From an uncultured Lachnospiraceae bacterium (lineage in GTDB: Bacteria > Bacillota_A > Clostridia > Lachnospirales > Lachnospiraceae), in contig CAMWMM010000053.1 of the NCBI GenBank assembly GCA_947175285.1, positions 1 through 15,516 of the forward strand: a DNA stretch of 15,516 bases, in the 5' to 3' direction. Under the pieces are notes generated by a model. That model worked only from the letters and a program-made list of their open reading frames with translations. It did no database searches and was not told the origin of the DNA. This document shows positions 8,624 through 14,677 of the stretch, in pieces. The position numbers were made by a program, and so were the translations under genes. The stretch's first letter is position 1; each line of letters opens with the position of its first letter.

Positions 8624-8677
8624 AATACGAACCATTTTGTTCCTTTTTAGGACGAGCAGTAATCGTATTGATATAAT
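8624..8677 (+). promoter_or_regulatory. Promoter of the XRE regulator with overlapping concentric dyad
   Basis: The -10 box is a perfect TATAAT (8672-8677). The -35 region is poor (TTAGGA / TAGGAC around 8647-8653), as is common at regulated promoters. Two inverted repeats share one centre at 8646.5: outer arms AATACGA (8624-8630) and TCGTATT (8663-8669), and inner arms TCCT (8641-8644) and AGGA (8649-8652). They cover the -35 and spacer, so they are a plausible operator for self-repression. Confidence 0.5.
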
Positions 8678-8699
8678 GAAATAAAAAGGAGGGTTTCTA

Positions 8700-9158
8700 A
8701 TGTCTGTACCTTTATTAGCCGCTAAATTAGTAGAATTGCGCCAACAGTTCAATTATTCGCAACTAGAAGTAGCTGATTATCTGGGAATAACAAGAGAGGG
8801 GTACAGCCACTATGAACGCAATGTCAGAGAACCCAGTTTAGAAACTCTTATGAAGTTAAGCCGATTATACAAAATAGACATTTCCATATTGATAAACGAA
8901 AAGACTATTCCAGTCCCTGACAATGTATCATCAGAAAACAATAATATAAATAATGCTCCATCTGATAATGCCATAACGAACAATATCAATCATTTCTTAA
9001 AGATATTCACCGGAAAAAATTCTCGTTTAGACCTTACGGAAATTACAAAAGAAGATATTACTGTACTAGCACAATATAAAAAACTAAATAAGCAATGTCA
9101 AAAAGAAGTGCAACAATTCATACAATTTAAACACTCTATCACAAAAAGTAAAGAGTAA
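8700..9158 (+). CDS. XRE-family helix-turn-helix transcriptional regulator
   Basis: This 152-residue DNA-binding protein has an N-terminal HTH_3 domain (about 8-62): LVELRQQFNYSQLEVADYLG, then ITREGYSHYERNVREPSLET with the typical SHYERNVREPS recognition-helix region, and LMKLSRLYKIDISILI. A Ser/Asn-rich linker follows (about 75-95). The charged C-terminal part (DLTEITKEDITVLAQYKKLN) probably mediates dimerisation. The ATG has an AAAAGGAGGG ribosome binding site and the promoter carries a symmetric dyad, which suggests autoregulation. It is divergent from the two unknown genes, so they are its most likely targets. The coding sequence is visibly more AT-rich than the transporter and receptor genes. 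The last codons form part of the terminator hairpin. Confidence 0.93.
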   Translation: MSVPLLAAKLVELRQQFNYSQLEVADYLGITREGYSHYERNVREPSLETLMKLSRLYKIDISILINEKTIPVPDNVSSENNNINNAPSDNAITNNINHFLKIFTGKNSRLDLTEITKEDITVLAQYKKLNKQCQKEVQQFIQFKHSITKSKE

Positions 9159-9192
9159 TACTATCCTGAATATGGAGAAGTATTACTCTTTT
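9150..9192. terminator. Bidirectional terminator between the XRE gene and the MATE gene
   Basis: AAAGAGTAATACT (9150-9162) pairs over 13 bp without mismatch with AGTATTACTCTTT (9179-9191), with a 16-nt loop. It is followed by T on the plus strand and by a U-rich CTTTACTTTTTG on the minus strand. It overlaps the XRE stop codon (9156-9158) and lies 24 bp after the MATE stop, so it can serve both convergent genes. Confidence 0.75.
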
Positions 9193-9215
9193 AAATTAAA
9201 TATCAATCTGAAAGC

Positions 9216-10592
9216 TCATGCACCCCACTTTTTCGCTAACTTCCGCCGTACTATGATAAAACAAACCACATGCGCTAAAAAGGTAATAAGCCAGCTCACC
9301 GGGTACGTCATATAGAGAGACGATACCGTGTGGAAAGGCTCTGTCCGGAAAAATGTAAAAATCCACAAAAGCCGCAGTCCGCAGGCTCCAATCAAAGATA
9401 CAATCATCGGCATCACCGCATATCCGAGTCCCCGCAGAGAACCCACCATAACATCCATCATACCGCACAGAGCATAATATCTGCAGATAACTTTTAGCCG
9501 CTTCATGCCGGCTTCCATTACCACCGGGCTCGAGGTATACATGCCAAGCAGGGGATAACCGAAGAAAACAGCAATATTGCCAAGTATCACACCTGCCGCA
9601 ATAACGCAAAACTCCGACGTAACCAAGATTCTATTGACTCTCTCATATTTTGCCGCCCCGATATTCTGGCTCGTAAAGGAAATCGTCGCCTGATGGAAAG
9701 CGTTCATTGCCACATACACAAATCCCTCTATATTCGCCCCCGCGGAATTTTCAGCAACCGTTACCGCGCCGAAAGAATTAACGGACGACTGGATTATGAC
9801 ATTGGAAAAGGAAAAAAGAATTCCCTGAAAACTTGCCGGCAGCCCTATCTGTATGATTTTCTTGAACTTATCTCCATTAATGCGCAGTCCCGACAATTCC
9901 AAGTGAATGCTGCCCTGCTCTTTCATCATACATCTGACAATTAAAAATGCGGAAATACACTGGGAAATAACCGTGGCAAGCGCAACGCCCGCTACATCCA
10001 TCCGAAAAACAATTACAAATATCAGATTCAGTACAACATTAATCACACCCGCAATTGCTAAAAAGTATAGTGGCCGCTTTGTATCTCCTATCGCCCTCAG
10101 TATCGCACTGCCGAAGTTATAGAGCATGGTCGCCGTCATTCCTGCAAAGTAGATTCGCAGATAAATTGTTGCTAACGGCAGTACATCCTCCGGCGTCTGC
10201 ATCCAAGTTAAAATCTGTTTTGCCCCGACACAGCCTATTAAGGTTAACATAACTCCACTATAAAGACTGAGCGTCATAGCCGTATGAATTGTTTCCGACA
10301 AATCTTTTTGGTGTTTTGCCCCGAAATAACGTGCTACTAATACATTTGCGCCTACGGACAGTCCCATAAAAAAATTCGTCAAAAGATTGATAAGCGATGA
10401 TGTGGAACCTACCGCCGCCAAAGAATTATCCCCGGCAAACCGCCCCACTACAATAATATCCGCTGCATTGAAAAGCAACTGTAAAATGCTCGAACACATA
10501 AGCGGCAGGGAAAACAGCAGTATTTTCCCTAAAATTGAACCGCTGCACATATCCATTTCATATTTTTTGCCTTTTTCTTTTGTCGCCGTCAT
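9216..10592 (-). CDS. MATE family multidrug/toxin efflux transporter
   Basis: This membrane antiporter of the MATE family (NorM/DinF-like) is predicted to export cationic drugs or metabolites using a sodium or proton gradient. From the chosen start it has 458 residues, normal for the family, with about twelve hydrophobic spans in two homologous halves. Family marks include EMDMCSGSILGKILLFSLPL, FNAADIIVVGRFAG and RAIGDTKRPL in the first half, and GLPASFQGILFSFSNVIIQS in the second. The frame is open to 10655, but that start has no ribosome binding site and would overlap the upstream gene. The ATG at 10592 lies 11 bp after that gene's stop and fits the family N-terminus (short polar segment before EMDM), although its own ribosome binding site is weak. 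Translational coupling is likely. The substrate is unknown. Confidence 0.92.
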   Translation of the reverse strand: MTATKEKGKKYEMDMCSGSILGKILLFSLPLMCSSILQLLFNAADIIVVGRFAGDNSLAAVGSTSSLINLLTNFFMGLSVGANVLVARYFGAKHQKDLSETIHTAMTLSLYSGVMLTLIGCVGAKQILTWMQTPEDVLPLATIYLRIYFAGMTATMLYNFGSAILRAIGDTKRPLYFLAIAGVINVVLNLIFVIVFRMDVAGVALATVISQCISAFLIVRCMMKEQGSIHLELSGLRINGDKFKKIIQIGLPASFQGILFSFSNVIIQSSVNSFGAVTVAENSAGANIEGFVYVAMNAFHQATISFTSQNIGAAKYERVNRILVTSEFCVIAAGVILGNIAVFFGYPLLGMYTSSPVVMEAGMKRLKVICRYYALCGMMDVMVGSLRGLGYAVMPMIVSLIGACGLRLLWIFTFFRTEPFHTVSSLYMTYPVSWLITFLAHVVCFIIVRRKLAKKWGA

Positions 10593-10602
10593 TGCACTTA
10601 AC

Positions 10603-10899
10603 TTAAACCCACGATTTCCGCAGGCTTCCTTTCCATTTTTCTTTTTTCTCTTCATATTTGGCGTTTAACCAGTCCGCCGCCTCATCGACTCCCTCTTCGC
10701 TAAGCGCTACCTCTATCGACTCTTTTTCCTCTTCCGGGGTCTTATGAATGCCGAACGGTTCCGGCCAGACCGTCACTCTGATTTTATCTTCCTCTCCGCT
10801 CTTTACCCGCTTTAACATATAGCGCATACCATCCATACTGCCGGAGTATTCTTCTTTCTTAATATAGTTAAGCGGGTGAAAAGTTTCCTTGTCTATCAT
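10603..10899 (-). CDS. Small conserved-looking protein of unknown function
   Basis: I cannot assign a function to this 98-residue soluble protein. It is charged, with an aromatic-rich middle (VTVWPEPFGIHKTPEEEKES), an N-terminal segment FHPLNYIKKEEYSGSMDGMRYM, and a C-terminal Lys/Glu-rich helix that includes AADWLNAKYEEKKEKWKGSL. It has no signal peptide, membrane span or metal motif. The codon pattern, its position 11 bp ahead of the MATE start on the same strand, and the absence of any better frame support it as a real gene. The ribosome binding site (AGAGATGAG) is weak. It is divergent from the tRNA-Pro gene. Operon position suggests cotranscription with the transporter, not necessarily a shared function. 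Confidence 0.75.
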   Translation of the reverse strand: MIDKETFHPLNYIKKEEYSGSMDGMRYMLKRVKSGEEDKIRVTVWPEPFGIHKTPEEEKESIEVALSEEGVDEAADWLNAKYEEKKEKWKGSLRKSWV

Positions 10900-10938
10900 C
10901 GTCTCATCTCTTTTCTTTCATTTTCTATGAGATAATAC

Positions 10939-10967
10939 TTGCTTTTTCCCTCGAAATTAGTTATAAT
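10939..10967 (+). promoter_or_regulatory. Promoter of tRNA-Pro
   Basis: TTGCTT (10939-10944) is followed after exactly 17 bp by a perfect TATAAT (10962-10967). The start near 10974 leaves a short 5' leader before the tRNA at 10980. This is the same box combination as the trkA promoter. Confidence 0.75.
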
Positions 10968-10979
10968 GGTAACTGCTTT

Positions 10980-11052
10980 CGGGATGTGGCTCAGGTGGTA
11001 GAGCGCTACTTTAGGGAAGTAGAGGCCGCAGGTTCAAGTCCTGTCATTCCGA
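10980..11052 (+). tRNA. tRNA-Pro, anticodon AGG
   Basis: A full cloverleaf can be drawn. The acceptor stem CGGGATG (10980-10986) pairs with CATTCCG (11045-11051), with one G-U pair. The D stem is GCTC/GAGC. The anticodon stem is CTACT (11006-11010) with AGTAG (11018-11022), around loop TTAGGGA. The T stem is GCAGG/CCTGT, with one G-U pair, around TTCAAGT. Position 34-36 is AGG (11013-11015), reading proline CCU and, if A34 is deaminated to inosine, also CCC and CCA. G37 and discriminator A73 fit tRNA-Pro. The CCA end is not encoded. The gene is alone between its own promoter and terminator. Confidence 0.92.
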
Positions 11053-11058
11053 TATTAG

Positions 11059-11094
11059 AAAAACCTTGAAAGTATGGGCTTTCGAGGTTTTTTT
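11059..11094 (+). terminator. Intrinsic terminator of tRNA-Pro
   Basis: AAAAACCTTGAAAG (11059-11072) pairs with CTTTCGAGGTTTTT (11079-11092), with one G-T pair and a 6-nt loop, and runs directly into more T residues. It starts 6 nt after the mature tRNA end. Confidence 0.85.
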
Positions 11095-11196
11095 ATGCTC
11101 GATTCACTCCCCATTTGGAATCTGACTCTTATCATACAATATCTAAATGGCAGTTTCAATAGGATAAACTTATAAACTGACTCAAATTTTGCCGTC

Positions 11197-11225
11197 TTGT
11201 ATCTAAAATGAAAAAACAGTATAAT
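11197..11225 (+). promoter_or_regulatory. Sigma-A-like promoter for the second chemoreceptor
   Basis: TTGTAT (11197-11202) lies 17 bp before a perfect TATAAT (11220-11225). The start would be near 11232, about 145 nt before the ATG. A second, weaker candidate is TTGACA (11289-11294) with TACGTA (11311-11316) at 16 bp. A partial sigma-D-like match (TAAA at 11173, 14 bp, GCCG at 11191) was also seen but its -10 half is poor. Confidence 0.55.
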
Positions 11226-11245
11226 AAATTAGTGAGTTTTATCTC

Positions 11246-11312
11246 TTACAGCAAAATTTATAACGTTATGCTGTAAAGAACCCGTACCTTGACATTTGAA
11301 TATCATGCTGTA
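11246..11312 (+). promoter_or_regulatory. Structured leader of the second chemoreceptor with alternative pairing
   Basis: TTACAGCA (11246-11253) is perfectly complementary to TGCTGTAA (11269-11276). The same left arm can instead pair over 7 bp with a second TGCTGTA at 11306-11312. The leader thus has two mutually exclusive folds. Further on, AAATAAAG and CTTTATTT with a following T-run form a weak AT-only hairpin just ahead of the ribosome binding site. No known riboswitch class was recognised. The rest of the 11095-11376 gap shows no gene. Confidence 0.35.
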
Positions 11313-11376
11313 CGTAGCGCAGACTGTAAATAAAGAAAAAAATTAAGCTTTATTTTTTTGCAAGGGAGATAAGATT

Positions 11377-13068
11377 ATGCTTAATAAAGTAAAAGAAATG
11401 AAAGTACAGAAAAAATTATCGTACTGCTTTACGATGGTAGTATGTATTGCCAGTATTTCAGGACTTTTGGGTCTTGTGGCATTACTCTACACAAATTACA
11501 GTTATAGCAACGCATTGGTGGCAAACGGTTTTTCCCAGGGTGAGATTGGTATGTTCAATACTTACTTGAATAAAATGCCGGCCATATTAAGGCAGATGAT
11601 TCTGGTATCGGATGAGGCAGCCCTGCAGTCGTTGAGTGCGGAGGAGACAGATGCAAAGACCAAAATGCAAGAAAAGTACGAAGAAATGTTGATAAACTGT
11701 AACACAAAAGAGGAATCGGAATATACGTCGCTCATCACCGATCTTCTGCCGGAATACATAACAGCGACTGACGAGCTGAAACAGATGGCGCTTGATAATC
11801 GCAATGACGAAGCGGTAGCATTTATGACCAACACAGTGAAACCTCTCTTAACAGAGCTTCAGACAGCGGCAGAAGGCCTGATGGATTTAAATGTTCAGAT
11901 GGGTAATGAAACCTCTGGAGCACTTTCGCTGACTTCATATATTATGATAGGGTTCATTTTGCTTATTACGGTAGTTGCTGTAATTATATCGGCAAGGCTT
12001 GCGAAATTTGTAACATCTTTGTTTGTAGAGCCTATCAATAATGTAATGAATGCTACGGCGGAGCTTGCCAAAGGAAATCTGGATATTAATATCCAAAAAA
12101 TGCATAACGATGAAATCGGTGAAATGACAGACTCCTTTAATGAATCGATTGCCATGCTCCAGCAATGTATCAAAGAACTGGAGATAGGGCTTGATGAAGT
12201 GGCAGGCGGAGATTTCAATATCACTGCAAATATGGATATTTTCCGCGGTGACTTCGAGGTACTGGGCAGTTCTCTTACAACAATTACTGACAGATTGAGC
12301 TATACACTTAAAGATATCAATGAATCATCGGAACAGGTGGCATTAGGGGCAACCCAGCTTGCTGAGAGTTCACAGACATTGGCTGAAGGCGCGACCGATC
12401 AGGCGGCTTCTGTAGAGGAACTGACTGCTACGATCCAGAATATCACAGAGAATGTGGTGGAAACAACAGAAAGAGCAAATGAGTCTTCTCAGAATGCTGA
12501 AAACTTTAGAGACGAGGCTGAAAAGAGCAATGAGGATATTAAGCAGTTAAATATTGCGATGGAGAAGATTAACGAAACATCCAATGCAATTGCCAATATC
12601 ATCGGCGATATTGAAGATATTGCTTCCCAGACGAATCTGCTGTCACTGAATGCTTCCATTGAGGCTGCAAGAGCCGGTGATGCCGGCAAAGGTTTTGCCG
12701 TTGTAGCAGATCAAATCGGTAAGCTGGCGACAGACAGCGCTGCTTCTGCAGTGAAGACAAAGGACCTGATTGAAAATGCGATCACAGAGATTGAGTTCGG
12801 TAATGAGATAACGAAAAAGACAACGACAACGATTGAATCTATTATTAACGGTATTTCGATGTTGGCGGGTTCTACAAAAGAAATCAGCGACTTGTCTGAT
12901 GCACAGGCAGATGCCATGAAGCAGTTAGAGCTGGCTGTAGAACAGATTGCAAATGTAATACAGAACAACTCTGCATCAGCGCAGGAGACTTCGGCAACAA
13001 GCCAGGAATTATCTGCACAGTCCACCAATTTGGAAGAGTTAGTAGCACAATTTAGGTTAAAAGATTAA
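11377..13068 (+). CDS. Methyl-accepting chemotaxis protein, 4-helix-bundle type sensor
   Basis: This second chemoreceptor has 563 residues. A first membrane span (about 17-39) is followed by an extracellular helical sensor of about 145 residues (4HB_MCP-like by length and helix pattern) and a second span (about 187-207). A HAMP domain (about 208-265, with NDEIGEM) is followed by a second HAMP-like segment (about 270-315, VAGGDFNITANMDIFRGDFE). The signalling hairpin lies at about 413-450 ([20 protein letters not shown] then [20 protein letters not shown]). The C-terminal EETSA-type methylation-like repeats (ASAQETSATSQELSAQ) are clear. There is no CheR-tethering pentapeptide. The start has an AGGGAGAT ribosome binding site. 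The ligand cannot be predicted. It has no close sequence relation to the dCache receptor outside the signalling domain. Confidence 0.95.
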   Translation: MLNKVKEMKVQKKLSYCFTMVVCIASISGLLGLVALLYTNYSYSNALVANGFSQGEIGMFNTYLNKMPAILRQMILVSDEAALQSLSAEETDAKTKMQEKYEEMLINCNTKEESEYTSLITDLLPEYITATDELKQMALDNRNDEAVAFMTNTVKPLLTELQTAAEGLMDLNVQMGNETSGALSLTSYIMIGFILLITVVAVIISARLAKFVTSLFVEPINNVMNATAELAKGNLDINIQKMHNDEIGEMTDSFNESIAMLQQCIKELEIGLDEVAGGDFNITANMDIFRGDFEVLGSSLTTITDRLSYTLKDINESSEQVALGATQLAESSQTLAEGATDQAASVEELTATIQNITENVVETTERANESSQNAENFRDEAEKSNEDIKQLNIAMEKINETSNAIANIIGDIEDIASQTNLLSLNASIEAARAGDAGKGFAVVADQIGKLATDSAASAVKTKDLIENAITEIEFGNEITKKTTTTIESIINGISMLAGSTKEISDLSDAQADAMKQLELAVEQIANVIQNNSASAQETSATSQELSAQSTNLEELVAQFRLKD

Positions 13069-13169
13069 CAGTATTATTTAGAACAACTTATTTACAATAC
13101 ATTGGTAATCATATACAGCATATATTCGATTTTCAAATGGTAAAAAACTCAATTATTGCTAAAGAAATG

Positions 13170-13244
13170 ATGTAGAAATATAAGCAGCAAAAAAGCAACT
13201 GTCTTGTGAAAGCAGTTGCTTTTTTGCTGCTTATATTTCTACAT
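13170..13244. terminator. 32-bp perfect inverted repeat acting as shared terminator
   Basis: Arms 13170-13201 and 13213-13244 are complementary at all 32 positions, with an 11-nt loop. The inner part (GCAACTG, loop, CAGTTGC, then six T) is a standard intrinsic terminator in both directions. The outer 19 bp extend it and cover the stop codon (13231-13233) and last codons of the convergent EAL gene. It serves the chemoreceptor on plus and the EAL gene on minus. The 13069-13169 stretch before it shows no gene. Confidence 0.9.
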
Positions 13245-14568
13245 TCACCATGTTTTTCGCCCGGGCATTTTCATCCATAAATGCTTCGAAATCACTCTGT
13301 GGAATCGGTTTGGAGAAATAATAGCCCTGCTGTATTTCACAGCCTATCTGCGACAGATAATCGCTTTGTTCCGGCGTCTCCACACCTTCGCACAAGGAAG
13401 TAATCTGCAGTTTACGTGCCATATCAACAACACAGGAAATAATAATTTTATCATTCTCCCGCAGCATATTCTTTCCGTCATAATTTTGCAAAAATACTTT
13501 GTCCAGTTTGATAATATCAATCGGCAGTCTGCTAAGCAGATTTAAAGAGGAATAACCGGAACCGAAATCATCCATAGACACTTTCGTTCCCATCTCATGA
13601 AGCCCCTCTATTAACTCCAGCGCCTTCGTTGTATTTTTAATATAAATACTTTCTGTCAGTTCAAATTCTACTAAATCCGAAGGAATCTGATATTCTTCAA
13701 ACAAGGAGCGGACATAAGGCAAAATGCCCATCTTATTCAAATGTGCTCTGGATACATTGACTGAAATCGGCACAATCGTCTTATTTTCTTCCAGGCGTTT
13801 GGCAATAAAACGGAAAACCTCCTGATATACATAGTAATCCAGTTCAACAATCTGCCCGCTCCGCTCTACTAACGGAATAAACTCATCCGGATACATGAAA
13901 CTTCCATCCGGCTTCTGCCAGCGGATAAGCGCCTCCGCTCCGATAATACGCAGCCTGTTTGTCTCCATTTTAGGCTGGTAATATACTTTAAATTCGCCGT
14001 TTTCAATAGCTTTGGTAATAGAAGAGGTAATCTCGACTTCTTTCTTAATTCCCTCTAACATTTTACTATCGAATAAAACGCAGCACTCGTCTTCCATTTC
14101 CTTGGCTATTTTCCTTGCAAGGTTTGCATTGGAAACGGATGTTGCCGGGTCTAAGCGTCTGTCACCTTTTGCAATAATACTGATACCTGTACAGAATTTC
14201 AACCGCGCAGACATATATCTTTCCCTGAAACTGTTCTCAAGCTCAATATTCTGCTTCTGCATAAAATCGCGGAATTCCTCATTGGTTACGTCATTTTCCA
14301 ACCGTGCTGCCATGACGATGTTGTCCGAATATACTCTTGCGGCACAAAGCATATGGTGATTATTATCAGTAATCTTTTCCACAAATTCCTTTAAAAGCAT
14401 ATCACCGCGCTGGTAGCCGTAAGTATCGTTAATATACTTAAAATGCTTAATATCCGTATAGATAATGGCAATCCGATAGCCATCCATCTTATCAATTTCT
14501 ACCTGTAGTTTCTCTAAAAATTCTTCATAACGGTCGAGTCCCGTTAAAATATCTTTCATTTCTCCCAT
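13231..14568 (-). CDS. GGDEF-EAL protein: degenerate cyclase domain, predicted c-di-GMP phosphodiesterase
   Basis: This soluble 445-residue protein has an N-terminal GGDEF fold (about 1-168) and a C-terminal EAL domain (about 180-435). The cyclase signature is lost: the GGDEF position reads YSDNI (80-84), so synthesis of c-di-GMP is not expected. The EAL site looks complete: E212-A213-L214, N271, E306, D333-D334 in DDFGSGYSSL, K354, E394 in CEGVET, and Q414 in QQGYYFSKP. It should therefore hydrolyse c-di-GMP to pGpG and favour motility. There is no membrane span or separate sensor domain; the degenerate GGDEF part may bind GTP as a regulator, as known for other members. The ATG at 14568 follows a GGAGGGG ribosome binding site partly held in a hairpin. 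The final codons lie in the terminator inverted repeat. Confidence 0.94.
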   Translation of the reverse strand: MGEMKDILTGLDRYEEFLEKLQVEIDKMDGYRIAIIYTDIKHFKYINDTYGYQRGDMLLKEFVEKITDNNHHMLCAARVYSDNIVMAARLENDVTNEEFRDFMQKQNIELENSFRERYMSARLKFCTGISIIAKGDRRLDPATSVSNANLARKIAKEMEDECCVLFDSKMLEGIKKEVEITSSITKAIENGEFKVYYQPKMETNRLRIIGAEALIRWQKPDGSFMYPDEFIPLVERSGQIVELDYYVYQEVFRFIAKRLEENKTIVPISVNVSRAHLNKMGILPYVRSLFEEYQIPSDLVEFELTESIYIKNTTKALELIEGLHEMGTKVSMDDFGSGYSSLNLLSRLPIDIIKLDKVFLQNYDGKNMLRENDKIIISCVVDMARKLQITSLCEGVETPEQSDYLSQIGCEIQQGYYFSKPIPQSDFEAFMDENARAKNMVNVEI

Positions 14569-14579
14569 TTTTTACCCCC

Positions 14580-14606
14580 CTCCGCATCTTCATAACTTCT
14601 GCGGAG
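14580..14606 (-). promoter_or_regulatory. Hairpin overlapping the ribosome binding site of the EAL gene
   Basis: On the minus strand CTCCGCA pairs with TGCGGAG over 7 bp with a 13-nt loop. The 3' arm contains GGAG, the start of the GGAGGGGGG Shine-Dalgarno. The leader is only about 64 nt, too short for a GEMM-type c-di-GMP riboswitch, and no such consensus is visible. Confidence 0.4.
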
Positions 14607-14638
14607 ACTTTCCATAAAAAACCACACCCTCACATAAC

Positions 14639-14667
14639 AGTCTACATTTTTCCTTTCCAAGTGTCAA
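14639..14667 (-). promoter_or_regulatory. Promoter of the EAL gene
   Basis: On the minus strand a perfect TTGACA (14662-14667) is followed after 17 bp by TAGACT (14639-14644). It begins 10 bp after the pepD stop, so the EAL gene has its own promoter. The start site would be near 14632. Confidence 0.6.
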
Positions 14668-14677
14668 TAAAGAGGTA

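Noticed and set aside
8629..8642. GAAC-N6-GTTC in the XRE promoter, resembling a LexA/DinR SOS box
   Set aside because: The Gram-positive SOS box has N4 between the half-sites; here the spacing is N6 and there is no SOS gene nearby.
9196..9609. 137-codon minus-strand open frame
   Set aside because: It is an alternate frame inside the MATE gene, with Cys/Tyr/His-rich, non-protein-like composition.
11144..11198. Sigma-D (flagellar) type promoter before the second chemoreceptor
   Set aside because: TAAA at 11173 and GCCG at 11191 have near-correct spacing, but the GATAA half of the -10 is missing; a perfect sigma-A arrangement lies at 11197-11225.
12711..13028. 105-codon minus-strand open frame antisense to the second chemoreceptor, with similar frames at 11562-11834 and 11895-12224
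   Set aside because: These are shadows of a Ser/Ala/Glu-rich coiled-coil coding region, with no ribosome binding sites.
14569..14640. Possible c-di-GMP riboswitch before the EAL gene
   Set aside because: The leader is about 64 nt and lacks the conserved GEMM-I or class II elements; only a simple hairpin is present.
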